NCBI GenBank assembly: GCA_009823505.1 | Contig: VZQC01000265.1 | Span: 758,657-822,656, forward strand | Direction: 5' to 3' | Length of the DNA: 64,000 bases | Source: Rhizomys pruinosus | Taxonomy: Eukaryota > Chordata > Mammalia > Rodentia > Spalacidae | Shown here: positions 10,931 through 21,844 of the stretch, in pieces | Position numbering within the stretch: position 1 is the stretch's first letter | Layout: each line of letters starts with the position of its first letter | Notes under the pieces: model-generated | The model's database searches: none | Seen by the model: only the letters and a program-made list of their open reading frames with translations | Told to the model about the DNA's origin: nothing | Made by a program: the position numbers and the translations under genes

Positions 10931-11049
10931 AGTGCTGCTCTGGATTGTCTGTGGTGCCCAAATGACCAAGAGATCTCATCTTTCTTCTGCGGTTGTGACA
11001 CTCACCAGTAGAATGTCCCTTGTGAGATAATTCTACCCTGAACTGCAGC

Positions 11050-11870
11050 TATTTTAGGCTCTCCTTTAGTTTTTGACAGCTATGTATTAAGTATACAAAA
11101 TAATGAATTTCATTATGACATTTTCATACCTGGACACTATGTATTTGGATTACAGTCTCTATGATCTTCTGATCTTCTTCCCACCTCCAAACACAATCCC
11201 CCAAATAATCCCTCTTCTTTTTTTTTATAATCCCTCTTCTAATTTCCAGTCTATTCTGCTTATGAGAGAAAAATTGCAATACAGGCCTTTCTGAGTCTGT
11301 CTTATTTCACTTATTTCTTCAGTTCCTTCCATTTGCCTGAAAATGATGTAACTTGAGTCTCTGTTACAGCCAAATGATATTCTACTGTGCAAACCCAGCA
11401 CATTTTACTTGTCCATTCATCTATTGGCAGCCACTGAGGCTGGTTCCCTACCTTGGCTCTTGCCAACAGTGCTATAATAGGTAGGCATGTGTGTGCATAA
11501 ACATCTCTGTATTATACTGACTTAGGTTCCTTCAGATATAGTCCTAGAAGTGGCATAGCTGGATTACATGCTAGATCTATTTTAGTTTTTTGAGGGACTT
11601 CCAGACTGATCTTCATAGTCATTGGAGTTTACACTCCCACCAGCAGTGTACAAATGTTCCTCTTTCCCTCACGCCCTTGCCACCACTGGTTGCTGGTTTT
11701 TATTGGTGATAGCAGCAACTCTGGCTAGAGGAGATGGAGCCTCAATATACTTTTGATTTATATTTCTCTACTAGCTAAGGATGTTGAACATTTATTCATG
11801 CATTTGTTGGCCGTTTGTAGTTCTTTTGAAAACTGTCTATTTAATTCTTTTTAGGCCCTGCTTTTGATAC
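11050..11870 (-). mobile_element. Older LINE-1 fragment, ORF2 end and 3' region
   Basis: Antisense sequence with the landmarks of an old mammalian LINE-1 3' part: 'agaagtggcatagctggatt', 'acactcccaccagcagtgta' and 'ttgaacatttattcatgcat', which correspond to the ORF2 C-terminus. It is separate from the neighbouring LINE-1 because the 3' end here abuts the 5' end of that element. Confidence 0.75.
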
Positions 11871-12539
11871 TTTCACTTTGTTCCCTAAAACCTACAGGAT
11901 GCTATTGTAAATATCTTGGCTTTCTTTCTTTCTCTAGGACCTTACTCCAAGAGGGAAAAAAAAAAGAGAGAGAATGAATTCTTTCACTTGCTTTGTTTAA
12001 TTTTCCAGATTCCCCTGGGTCCACATATAAAGCACACAAGTGGGGGAAGAAAAATGAGATTGTTGAAAGGTGGTTGGCCCCCAAACTGTTTACTTGGCTT
12101 TAGAATTAAGAAGAAGGTCTATCAACAGGCTGAGGTCCATTTGCAAGGGCTGAAGAGCTCAGTTTTTCTCTGTGACATTCTGAGTGACAGCTAGACGGCT
12201 TTGTTCCATACTTAGCAAGGTGCCCACAGGAGACAATGCACATGCACGCACCCACACTTCTGCATGTGTGCAAACCAAAGAGGAAGAGCTTCTTCTGTGA
12301 TGTGCCAATAAATCTCCACAGAGCTAGATGCAGCAACATACCTATAAGTGACTGCACAGTTGCTTTACTCTTGACTGTAATCCAAAACTTGAAAATTTTT
12401 CCTTTTCATTCTTTTAATACTTTTGCTGTCATCAGCATTATCCTTATTAAAACTCTAGATATTTTAATCTATGGCAAACAATATAAAATTAATGCTGTTA
12501 TTTCTAATAATAAATGCTAAATTTTTGATAGTTTATTCT
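11871..12539. other. Unique non-coding sequence
   Basis: No repeat family or exon recognised. Short open frames here lack motifs. Confidence 0.4.
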
Positions 12540-12715
12540 ATGTTGGGTATTAGTCTTAAAATCCCCATGAATTATGTAAGCTTTAAAATAACCCTGTAAG
12601 ATACAATTGTTTGGTGCTGGTTGCTGATAGTGACTGTTATGTTATTATGATTTTCCAGGTCATGAAGCTAAGGCTTATGGAGGTTTAATGACTTGTGGAA
12701 GGTCAAGAAATATTG
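12540..12715 (-). mobile_element. MIR SINE
   Basis: Reads like the antisense MIR core: 'aaccctgtaagatac', a gttattatga stretch, then 'atgaagctaaggcttatgga' and 'tgacttgtggaaggtcaag'. An ancient mammalian tRNA-derived SINE, heavily diverged. Confidence 0.65.
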
Positions 12716-12724
12716 TTTGCTTTA

Positions 12725-13062
12725 GGTAGTGTCTTCCAAAGGCCCATGGTGAAGTTTTGGTTGTGTTTGCAAAGCAGTGGAGCCTTTAAGAGGTAGGACC
12801 TGCTGGGAGATCTTTAGGTTGTTGGGGACATGCCTTGAAGGACATTATGAGACCCTGGTCTCTGCCCCTTATCTATAGCATGAGAGGTTCATTCAACCAC
12901 ACACTCCATCCATTATAATCCTGCATCCCAGAAAGGTCCTGCTCAAAGAAAGGTACTTGCTGATCTTGGACTGGAACCTCCAAGACTTTAATCCAAGACA
13001 ACCCTTTTTCTTTTTATAAATTAATTATCTCAGGTATTTCATTATAGTGAAAGAAAACTGAC
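12725..13062 (+). mobile_element. LTR-type medium-reiterated repeat (MaLR-like)
   Basis: Begins 'gtagtgtcttccaaaggccc' and ends 'ggtatttcattatagtgaaa..ctgac', with an internal 'ggactggaacctcc'. The same pattern is seen at 14773-15094 and 37026-37320. I assign it to MaLR-like LTR repeats by architecture; the exact family is not resolved. Confidence 0.5.
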
Positions 13063-13248
13063 AATACAGAAGGGGTAAAGGCAGGTTTCAGATTCCAGTC
13101 GTCTGACCCCAGAACCCATGCTCCTAAGCAGACTTTGGTGCCTCACCATAGAAAACTGACAATACAGAAGGGGTAAAGGTAGGTTTCAGGTTCCAGTCCT
13201 CTGACCTCAGGACCCATGCTCCTGAGCAGACTTTGGTGCCTCACCATA
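13053..13248. repeat. Tandem duplication, two 98-bp units
   Basis: Unit 1 is 13053-13150 and unit 2 is 13151-13248. Both begin gaaaactgacaatacagaag and end gcctcaccata. About six mismatches separate them, so the duplication is old enough to have drifted by about 6%. The first bases of unit 1 are the terminal bases of the preceding repeat. Confidence 0.93.
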
Positions 13249-14148
13249 GAAGCCATGTGAGCATGGAACATAAACTGACAATTTTCCAAAATTCCTTTTC
13301 TCTTTTCCAGTGACACTTTTGCAACATTATGTCACTTTGGCTGTGGGAGTGTAGTGTAGTGAGTGAGACTGTAAGTGTCCCAGGATCTTATAACTAAGAA
13401 TGGAACCTCTTATACTAAATTCCACTTTAATGTTTCAAAGGCATTTTGTAGTATATTTATAGTATGTATATGCATCCCCTCTCCTCATTCCATGGAAAAA
13501 GTGAAAGAGTTTCTAGATGAGACATTGCCACCAAGACATGTGATCTTCTGCATATGGGGACCATGGAGCCCCAAGGAAATGTCATGATCTGACAAAAAGG
13601 AACAGAATGGAAAGCAGCCATTCCTGAAAGACCACATGGATATTCACTTAGGAAAAGCCCCTTGTGGTTTAGCTTCTATAGAGTGAAAGAACAGAGGTGA
13701 AAAAAATTATGCTTGATATCTTCAGGGTGGGGAGTATAGAATTCAGCTTGAAATATTAAACATAGGGGGAGAGATTTGGGGGGGAAGCACATTATGTCAA
13801 CCAAACTCAGACTCGACACTAATGTGCTCAGAAGAGTGATTGTGTGGAAAAATCACAGCAGGCATGGAGCTCTGAGCAGCTTCCTGAAAGATGTGACAAA
13901 TGGTCAAGCTGTACAGCCTGGGCCATACCTGTGCATACTGGGAAGTGATTCTGACTAGTAAGCATATTCACTATTTCCAATGCCTGGTAAGAGTCCTAGG
14001 GTTTCAGTGGAAGGATTTCTAGGGCTCTGAGTATTGGAGGTAGAGGCTTGGCCTACACTGGTTAATAGTCCCACAAATGACTACAGGACCTCTCAGCAAC
14101 CACCTTCCAAGCCTTTAGCCACACTTAAATAGCATCCAAAACTGGACT
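13249..14148. other. Unique non-coding sequence
   Basis: No recognisable repeat or exon in about 900 bases. Confidence 0.4.
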
Positions 14149-14454
14149 GAAAATATGGATCAGGGGCTAGAGAGATGGCTCATCAGTTAAGAGCACTGGC
14201 TACTCTTGCAGAGGACCTGTGTTCCATTCCCAGCACCCACATGGCAGCTAAGAAACATCTTAGGCCAGGTATGGTGGCACATGCCTTTAATCACAGCACT
14301 CGGGAGGCAGAGTCAGGTGGATCTCTATGAGTTTAAGGCCAGCCTGGTCTACAGAGAGACCTCCAGGCCATCTGGGACTAAAGGGAGACCATGTCTCAAA
14401 AATACCAAAAATATAATAATAATAATAATAAAATAAAAAAGAAAATATGGATCA
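14149..14454 (+). mobile_element. B2-B1 chimeric SINE with perfect 14-bp target duplication
   Basis: gaaaatatggatca occurs at 14149-14162 and again at 14441-14454. Between them lies the tRNA-like head of a B2 (14163-14261, 'ggggctagagagatggctca' through 'ccagcacccacatggcagct'), then directly a B1 (14262-about 14398, from 'ggccaggtatggtggcac') with an AAT-rich tail. No duplication or A-tail separates the halves and the B2 3' half is absent. The pair therefore looks like one insertion event, as expected from template switching during LINE-1-driven reverse transcription. Confidence 0.88.
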
Positions 14455-14772
14455 ATCACCACCCAGAATAGCTCTCCAAACTTGGATCCATTCCACAGCA
14501 TCCAGCACAGAGGGATGGACATCAAGAGCACCTCTCCCAATCCTCTTTCATCTTCCCTGGAGAAATTCTCTGCCAGAAGGGAGCCCATCTCTTCATTGCC
14601 CTTGAATACCACAGGGCTGTTCCGGGGCTGCTTTTTCCCTGCCTGGCATGTGTTCTACCCTTCTCCATAAATTCACCCCAAGCCGGACTTCAGAGTCAGC
14701 TCAGCAGAACAGACTGGACTGGTCATTCAGCCCCTCGTCCTCCTCCAACCTCTTCCCCTGCAGTAGGTAACA
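14455..14772. other. Unique non-coding sequence
   Basis: Nothing recognised. Confidence 0.4.
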
Positions 14773-15094
14773 GTGCTGTGGTTTGGATCTGGGAGAGTCT
14801 TCCAAAGGGCAGGTTTGAAGGCTGGGTCCCCAGCAGAAGGAAGTGGCCAAATGTTTAAATGAGAAGGTCTAGTGGGAGAAAGGACTCAGGGAGGACTCTT
14901 TAAGGGATACTGGTCCCTTGCCCCTTCTTCGGTGTTTTGCTTCTTGGTCTCCATGAGGTGAGCCATGTGCTTCCAACATGATGTGCTGCCTCACCACAGG
15001 CCTAAGCAACAGGGCCAAATGATTGTCGACATCAGGAAACTTCTGTATACTGCTTACTTCAGGCTCTCCCTCACAGTGACAGCTGACTAACACA
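14773..15094 (+). mobile_element. LTR-type medium-reiterated repeat (MaLR-like)
   Basis: Contains 'gtgctgtggtttggatctgg', 'catgatgtgctgcctcacca' and the terminal 'cacagtgacagctgactaac', the hallmarks of this old MaLR-like repeat type. Related to 12725-13062. Confidence 0.55.
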
Positions 15095-15294
15095 GGCTGC
15101 CTTTTGGTACTGAGGTCCCAATGATGGGTAAAAGGAAAAGGCAATTTTCCTTCCTTACTCCTGAATAGTCCCAGATAATCTCCCCATTGAAATCCTTCAA
15201 GTAATGGCATCTGTGGAGTCCCATTTGGAGTTCCAAATAGTAGAGACTATTTTTAGGGGCCACATACTATGGAACATCAACAGAAAGCAGTTTT

Positions 15295-15640
15295 GTGTTA
15301 GGCTTCCAACACTGGGACAAAATGCCTGAGAAAATCAAGGAAAAGAAGATGGATTTACTTTAGCTCATGGTTCAGCTCTTTCAACCCATGGTCACTTGGC
15401 CCTCTGCTGCCTTTAGGCCTGTGTCAACCCTGACAGAAAGCATGTGACAGAACAAGGATGACTCCATGGTGGCTAGGAATCAGGGATGAAAGAAGGGCCA
15501 GGGTACACCCCCAGTGACCTAACTTCCTTCCGGTAGGCATCCCCACCTAAAGGTTCCACCATGTCCTCATAAGGCCATGGGTTGATGACCCAATCTTTAT
15601 CATCTGAAACTTTAGGGGACATTAACTATAGAAACCAAGT
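15295..15640 (-). mobile_element. Degraded rodent medium-reiterated repeat
   Basis: Shares the layout of the inverse-oriented MaLR/RMER-like copies: 'acactgggacaaaatgcctg' near the start, a purine-rich 'agatggatttactttagctc', then a 'gtgacctaacttccttccgg' segment. Strand is stated relative to copies ending in a '..cacagcaac..' motif. Diverged; family uncertain. Confidence 0.4.
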
Positions 15641-15731
15641 TGGGTATGAATTTGAGGTCATTCCAAGCTATTTGTAATTCATAATGAGTTCTAGGCCATC
15701 CTGGGCTATAGAATGAGACCCTGTCTCAAAA
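15641..15731 (+). mobile_element. Old partial B1-like SINE
   Basis: 'gagttctaggccatcctggg' followed by 'gaatgagaccctgtctcaaa' matches the right part of a 7SL-derived B1. Confidence 0.6.
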
Positions 15732-15954
15732 AAAATCTAATTCATAGCAATTATTCTCTCCAGCTCTGGAAGAGACAGGAAAAAATTGGTTTCCAGAGCA
15801 TAGAGCCTTGGTGGGAAGGCAGCATGGTAAGAGGCCCTGGTGGTGGTAATAAACACCAAAGTTCAATCTCTTCCTGCTCTGCGATTATTTCCTAGACTGT
15901 CTGACTTAAAGAACAAACCACTTAAAATAAACATACACTTGACTTTGGGGTCTT

Positions 15955-16195
15955 AGAAGGAGAGTTAGTTGTAAGAGTCTAGACTCTGGAGCCAGATTGT
16001 CTGGGTTCCAGTCCAGTGCCACCATTACTGGCTAGGGAACCCATGAACAAATTATTTCAGCTCTCAGTGTCCCTCTCTGTAAAACAGGGATGACAATAAG
16101 GGTACCTAACTCATAGGGTTGCTGTGAGAGTTTAATGAATTGGCATTCACGGGGCACTTAGTGCAGCTAATAGTAAGTGCTGCTGTTATTATGCT
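15955..16195 (+). mobile_element. MIR SINE
   Basis: 'agactctggagccagattgt', 'ctgggttccagtccagtgcc', 'ctctgtaaaacagggatgac' and 'tcatagggttgctgtgagag' follow the MIR consensus order. One of the best-preserved MIR copies here. Confidence 0.85.
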
Positions 16196-16699
16196 TTAGA
16201 GAGGTTGAAAATGGATTTCGATGAGAGCCCTCTTCATGCTGCAGACAGAGAAAACAAAAATGGTTTCAAAGTAGAAGCTATGAGGTCGAACACTCAGAAC
16301 CACAGGTCCTCATTTCAGACCACCTGTTTCTTATAGCATTGGGCCATACTACGTGGGCTCCCTCCAGAGTGTGGAGCAAATTAAATTTATATATTTAAGA
16401 AGTCCAGCTGGAAAGACCAGTGAATGTCCAAAAACAAATCTGTCAACTTGAATCAAAGCAACAGCTCTATGGTAGATTTAAAATGTCTTCACAAAGTCTT
16501 TGATGCTCCTGACTTAGAGAGATGAAACATAATCCCCCTGACACACACACCCTGGTTAATGACTGGACTTGGGGCTTGCTTCTAATGAGCAGAATAAAGC
16601 AGAGGTGATAGTGTACAGCTTAGGGAAGAACATCATAAAAGACACTGTGGTGTCCTTGCTTCTTTCCTCAGTCAGGGTTCTCCAGAGAAACAGAAACAA

Positions 16700-16701
<2 letters not shown>

Positions 16702-16748
<47 letters not shown>

Positions 16749-16768
16749 TGGGTCTGGGTCTGGGTCTG
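16702..16768. repeat. (GT)n microsatellite followed by (TCTGGG)n
   Basis: About 23 GT units (16702-16747), then three TCTGGG-like hexamers. Likely length-polymorphic. Confidence 0.95.
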
Positions 16769-17260
16769 TATGGCTGTTCACACTCAGATATGACTAGTAC
16801 TGCACACAAACGGAAGGTACTACCGGAATTCAGGAAGGGTCTTCCCCACTATGATTCACTGACCCATATGTCAATCTCCAGTCTTGTCTGGAAGCATCCT
16901 CACAGATGCACTCAGAAAGAGCACTTCACCAGTCACCTAGGAGTACATCAGTTCAGCAAGGTTACCAAACAAACCACCATACTTACTCTGTGGAAGTAAA
17001 CTGCCGTGCCATGAGGAGTTCAGGGATGCCTACAGGAGCCTATACTGTGGGGAAATGAGGTCTCTTGCCACAGCCACAGAAGTGTACCAGACCTGGCCAA
17101 CTCAGGCTATTAGATGATGTACCCCCCAAACACCTGACCCACACATTGTGAGAGACCCTAAGCCACGACCATTTAGCTAACACTGCTTCAAGATTGGGGC
17201 CATCAGAAACTGTGTGATAATAAAGCCTTGTATAAATCACTAAGTTTTGGGACCATTTAT

Positions 17261-17431
17261 TTATTTATTTATTTATTTTTTTTTTTTTTGTCTTTTCGAG
17301 ACAGGGTCTCCCTGTAGCCACAGCTGTCCTGGAACTCACTCTGTAGACCAGGCTGGCCTTGAACTCACAAAGATCCGCCTGCCTCTACCTCCCAAGTGCT
17401 AGGATTAAAGGCGTGCGCCACCACGCCGGGC
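17261..17431 (-). mobile_element. B1 SINE inserted in MLT1
   Basis: Full antisense B1 from a T-rich tail to 'caccacgccgggc'. gggaccatttatt flanks it on both sides (from 17249 and from 17432), giving a clear 13-bp target duplication. The CpG-rich end suggests a fairly young copy. Confidence 0.95.
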
Positions 17432-17466
17432 GGGACCATTTATTATGCAGCAATAGAAACTGCATA

Positions 17467-19982
17467 GGAATTCAGTCTGATTCTTTTATCAGAACCATCT
17501 AAAAGCTTGTTTTAACAGCATGTTTGACTGTCCACATTGGGCAAAGAGTGTTTATTAAGGCATTTTGTGTGTATACCTCCTGGGAGCTGGGGGTATATCT
17601 TGAGAATTTCTTCCAACAGTACTTCCAGAAAGGGAAGATATATCTTACATGTGTCTTCTGTGTAATATGCTGTTTCTACATGTGGCCAACAGACCTTTTG
17701 CTGTCTTTGGAAGACTTGAACAAAGAGAAGAGAATCTTTCCAATTCCTTTTTAAATAAATTACTAGTCTAACAGGGTCTAACTACATTTTTCTGGCAATG
17801 ACCCATACCACATACACACATAAACTTATATGAAGCTAAAGCTCAGGCACCCAGTCTCAATTAATGACTAATAAATAGTTCATTAATAATGAGTTTGCTG
17901 GGTCCTCATCCTGACAAAGAAGAAACAACACTGTCTCTTTATTAAGGAATCTATAGCAGAGCCACGAGAACACAGATGGGTAGAGACTGTGACAGAGAAA
18001 GGCTCCAAGGCTGGGAGGGCGGGGAGACTGCATAGGCAGCCAAGAAAAGAGTCTTCTTTGTGAGGAGTATGATGCTTCTGATCTGCAGTACTATACAATG
18101 CCTCATGGACTGTTCAAGTTCAACAACAGCATCAAATAATAGCAACTGCAATCTGAGACATCTACCGAAGCCCCAAACACCCTCCTGGTTCCTATAAAAG
18201 GCAGAGGTTGAAAGTACTCTTTGGCAGGTGAGGTCATGGCCAACATTTCTTTCCTTGGCAGGTTTTGTTCCAGGTTGGTCTGAAAGGTGCATAAGACAAT
18301 CCCAGCTCAGAAGCCAGCAGAGTTCGTTCACATACCAGGTGGAATTCTATATCAGTAAGAGCCCCAGTGCTTATTCACCAGCCAGATTTATTTATCAGTG
18401 ATGGGATTGAAAGGATTTTCCCACAGGATATGCACAGATTAGTGTGCTTTGTCAACAAGCGCTTACATTAATCAGGTCGTGGGTTCCTTATTCTAGAGCA
18501 ACAGTGCTTGCTGGCTAAGAACAAACACACAGAGAGAAACAAAGTCAGATGAGCAGTGGCCATCTGCCTATTCTAAAAAGTAACTGTCACTTTTTTTAAA
18601 AGCCCATAAGCACATTTTAAATATTTATCAATTCGGCTAGAATTTCATCCCACGCATTTCGATCCTGCTGGCCTCCAGCCCTCTTCCTGACCGCTCCTCC
18701 CAGATACACCCTCACCCTCACCCTCTCCCAACTCCTTATCCATATATATACATGTTACATGAGTTCTTTCACAAGGAAAGAGTTCAAGGTCTACCTGAAC
18801 CTCAGACATGTGACTAAGAAGGGACCATTTCTCCCACTTGGTGCTGTTTCTACCTGGATCCAGTCGTTGGGTGATTTCTTGAAGCTCCACAAGAACAGCC
18901 TGTGTCTAAGGAATGTGCTCATTAAGAATTTGCTGCATTTAAGCTTCAAGACACAGCCGATTGCCCACAGGTCTCTTGAAGGACAAGTGAGAGCAAGGAC
19001 AAGGCCACTTCTGCAGGCTCCACAGATAGCTATTCTCTATCCTGTGTCTACAGTAAGGCTGGAGCCTCCAGATGAACCGTGAAAAAGTCATCGCCTCATC
19101 TGGTCCGGCTGATGCCAAACATCTGGATGTTATATAACAAGCCATTCGGGGTTGTTTTTCTTGCTCTCTTAAAAATAATCCTGACAATTAATCTGGGTTT
19201 GAAACTCCAAATTTCATGTAGTTTCCATAAGGTCGTTGTGCAGACGGGTTTCCATGATTTTTCTTTTCCATGCAAAGCTATGCAGGCACAGTCAGAAGAA
19301 AATGCCTAGAGCTGGAGCTAATGTCTGCAGGTGATCCCTTGAGCATTCCTCAGGTTCTTCAGATGGCCATTCTCCCTGGTCACGGGACCTTACAAAGGAA
19401 GAAATACCAGCATGCTAGTGTTTACGGGCATTAATGCCCTGTGCTTTAAAAGTGCGTGGCTTAGTTTTACATAAAAGTAAATTACAAGAACCTAAGCAAT
19501 TTCTTTTTGTTCCATTCCTTACAAGTCTTGCAAAACACCCTGAAACAGGACAATGGATTCTTAGGTTCTCAGTGTTCTTAGGTCACAGCTTGATTATGAG
19601 GCCACCAGGTTCTCAGTCAAACACAATGCACTGCCATGAGGAAAAGCAGCCTGTTTCTCACTCTGTCACATCTTCTGATGGCCCCTCCTTGCTACTTCAT
19701 CTTCTGCTTTTTGATTGCTCCCCTGGCTCACTTACCCTGTGAAGTGATCACATGGGCAGAAGCAGCAATGCATGTGTGCATATCTGCCTACCTCTGAAGA
19801 GCTGCTACCACTTTTTAAAAGGCAACAAGCATACTTTAATGACAGGCACAGTATATCCTTGAGGGAAATATCATCTCCACATTGTAGGAAGCTTTATTTT
19901 TTATGCCAAACAGGACCACGTGGCCCTGCTAAGGGAAGGGGAACACAGTGTATCTGTCCCATTCATCGCCCCCCCCCCACCA
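17467..19982. other. Unique non-coding sequence, about 2.5 kb
   Basis: The longest stretch without an obvious repeat in the left half. Short open frames on both strands show no protein motif. A small CCCTCA-type direct repeat lies near 18710-18725. I cannot exclude old conserved elements. Confidence 0.45.
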
Positions 19983-20538
19983 AGCTGGCTACTTCCCGGA
20001 GCCCGTCCTGAATGGTACTTCCAACTCAGGCCCTTAGCCTGGACCCACAAGACACATGTTCCACTCTTGGCCATGACTTCCCACCTGCCCAGAGACTCCT
20101 GAACCTGGACAGGAATTTCAGGCTGATGGCTGATGGCCTATCTTCAGCCTATGTCCACTCACAACACCAGCTACCCAGATTGGTGGTCTGCAAGGGGAAC
20201 CTTTTTCCAACCCACTGGCCACCTGAATGAAATGCATGGCCTGTATGCATGCAATAATTAATAAAAATAATGGCCTGGAATTCCGTGATGATGTTACTAT
20301 GAAATTCAAATTTATTCCTTGCTACAGCCCGCTTTTATAAACTAAATGACGTCAGTTCCCTGGACCAACCATAAGTCCCCCAACTCCATGCCACTGCATA
20401 CCGTTGCCCTACCCAGCATCACGCACCTAGGCCATGCTGCTTGCTCCTCCTTGGGGCAGGGTCAGACCCTCAGCCATGTGGTGCCCTGAGGCATGCTAGC
20501 TGAAAGCTAGCCTGCAATTCAAGCTGGATTTTCCCACA
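19983..20538 (-). mobile_element. LTR-like repeat, minus copy (partner of 58778-59336)
   Basis: Read on the minus strand it begins TGTGGGAAAATCCAGC at 20538. It then carries a CRE palindrome TGACGTCA (20347-20354), a TATA box (tataaaa, 20333-20339) and an AATAAA signal (about 20311-20316), in the order of an LTR promoter and polyadenylation site. The plus-strand copy at 58778 matches along about 550 bases. No standard primer site follows, so family and boundaries are open. Confidence 0.7.
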
Positions 20539-20574
20539 CCGCATGATTGTGGAGAAACTGAGGTTCAAAACTAT

Positions 20575-20682
20575 GAGCCAAGAGTGGTGGTGCACATCTA
20601 TGATTCCAGGAATCATAAGTCAGGGAGACTGTAAGTTCTAGGCCAATTAGAACTACACAAGGGAGATCCCATTCTCCCAAAA
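20575..20682 (+). mobile_element. Old B1/B4-like SINE
   Basis: 'gccaagagtggtggtgcaca', then 'agttctaggccaattagaac', parallels the B1 left part. Strongly diverged. Confidence 0.55.
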
Positions 20683-20683
20683 C

Positions 20684-20874
20684 AGAAAGAAAGGAGAGAG
20701 GAGGCAGGGAAGGAGGGAAAAAAGGAGGAAGAGGAAGAAAAAGGAAGAAAGAATGAGAAGGAGGAAGGAGAAAGAGAAGGAAAGAGAAGGAGAAGGAAGA
20801 AGAGGAGAAAGAGAAAGAAGAGGGAGAAGGAGGGGGGAGAGGAGGAGGAGGAGGAGGAGGAGGAGGAGGAGGAA
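20684..20874 (+). repeat. Polypurine tract (GAA/GGA-rich)
   Basis: Almost pure A/G. 20755-20874 is 120 uninterrupted purines, ending in about 11 GGA units. It forms the A-rich tail region of the preceding SINE. Such tracts can form triplex structures. Confidence 0.95.
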
Positions 20875-20997
20875 CAGCAGTTGTGAGGGATTGTGCAGGA
20901 AAAAGATTAAGTAACTTGCCTTTTACTTGGTTGGGCTGGGACTTAATTCAAGTCTGTCAGTGGAAATGACTGCAAAATAGCATTAATATCTTGGCTT

Positions 20998-21180
20998 TGG
21001 ATCATACATCTTTATTTATTTGTGTCCATGTGTACACATGTTCACATATCATGGCACATGTGAGGGGGCCACGTGGTCAGAGGCCTGTTGTCACCTTCTA
21101 CCATGTGGGTCCTCGGTATCAAACCCTGGTTCACAGGCTTGGCAGCAAGTGCCTTTACCTGCTGAGCCATCTTTTAGGCC
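20998..21180 (-). mobile_element. B3-type SINE
   Basis: 'cacatatcatggcacatgtg', 'accatgtgggtcctcggtat', 'tggcagcaagtgcctttacc' and 'tgctgagccatctt' match antisense B3 with its tRNA-like head at the right end. Confidence 0.75.
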
Positions 21181-21187
21181 CTTAAGG

Positions 21188-21400
21188 TTTTGGCTGTAGG
21201 AAAAAGCATGAACTCTGCCACTGTGTAACATTGGGCAAATTGTTTAGTTTCTTTAAACCTCATCTGTAAAATAAAAATAATGACATGAGCATCTCCATAA
21301 GGTTTTGTGGTGATGAAGAGATGAAGAGCAAGTGTCCAGTACTTGGCCTAGTGAATGGTGCAAAGTTTGGCTGATTACTAGCAGCTCTCGTAATTATTCA
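21188..21400 (+). mobile_element. MIR SINE
   Basis: 'gaactctgccactgtgtaac', 'ttgggcaaattgtttagttt', 'cctcatctgtaaaataaaaa' and 'gtgtccagtacttggcctag' follow the MIR order. Confidence 0.8.
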
Positions 21401-21844
21401 CTAGCCCTTTTCTGTCTCACCCCATAGCATGGCTTCCACAAGAACACTCCCACCTTTTGCTGTAAGTCTTTAAACAAAACACCTACTCTGTACCTGGTGT
21501 CAAGTTACAAGAACCTAATAGTTACTCAACCCTGAGAGATTCTGGTTGTTCATTCAACAATAGGAATTATGAAAGCAGATGGTCCTAATATAGGTTTGGT
21601 GACAATGATGTCATCGAGGAACCTGATTTGTGTTGTATTCCTCATGATCATAAGATGGCTGCTTCAGCTCCAGATTCCACATCCTCACATGACAAAACAG
21701 AGGTGAAGAAGACAGACAACTTTCTCCGTAGATTCCTCTCATTAAAAAGGAAAATCTTTCTGAGATGCTTCCAGTAGAATTCACCTTATATTTCCACGGT
21801 CAAAGTAGTTACACACCTAACCCTAAATAAGATCGATAAGGCTG
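21401..21844. other. Unique non-coding sequence
   Basis: Nothing recognised. Confidence 0.4.

Larger units (their letters stand above)
8528..11045 (-). mobile_element. LINE-1, 5' part (first half of ORF2, ORF1)
   Basis: Continues the LINE-1 cut by the ERV; reading resumes at the base expected after 'gatgctggcttca'. It covers the ORF2 N-terminal reverse transcriptase and linker (8534-9100), the endonuclease (about 9310-10250) and ORF1 (about 10290-10930). A B1 is inserted at 9160-9302. The 5' end, near 11045, abuts another LINE-1 fragment. It is truncated at or just before ORF1 with no recognisable 5' UTR promoter. Confidence 0.85.
16490..17466 (+). mobile_element. MLT1-type LTR (ancient MaLR), interrupted
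   Basis: The 3' part reads 'gtgagagaccctaagccacg', 'cagaaactgtgtgataataa', 'tcactaagttttgggacc' and then 'atgcagcaatagaaactg', the usual end of MLT1. It is split by the B1 at 17261-17431 and, more tentatively, by a GT-repeat-bearing segment around 16672-16995. Confidence 0.75.
20545..20962 (-). mobile_element. MIR SINE split by later insertions
   Basis: 20545-20572 ('gagaaactgaggttcaaa') and 20895-20962 ('gattaagtaacttgcctttt', then 'gggacttaattcaagtctg') are consecutive parts of an antisense MIR. A B1/B4-like SINE and a purine tract lie between them. Confidence 0.6.

Noticed and set aside
16706..16793. Open frame of repeated Val-Cys residues
   Set aside because: It is only the translation of a GT microsatellite.
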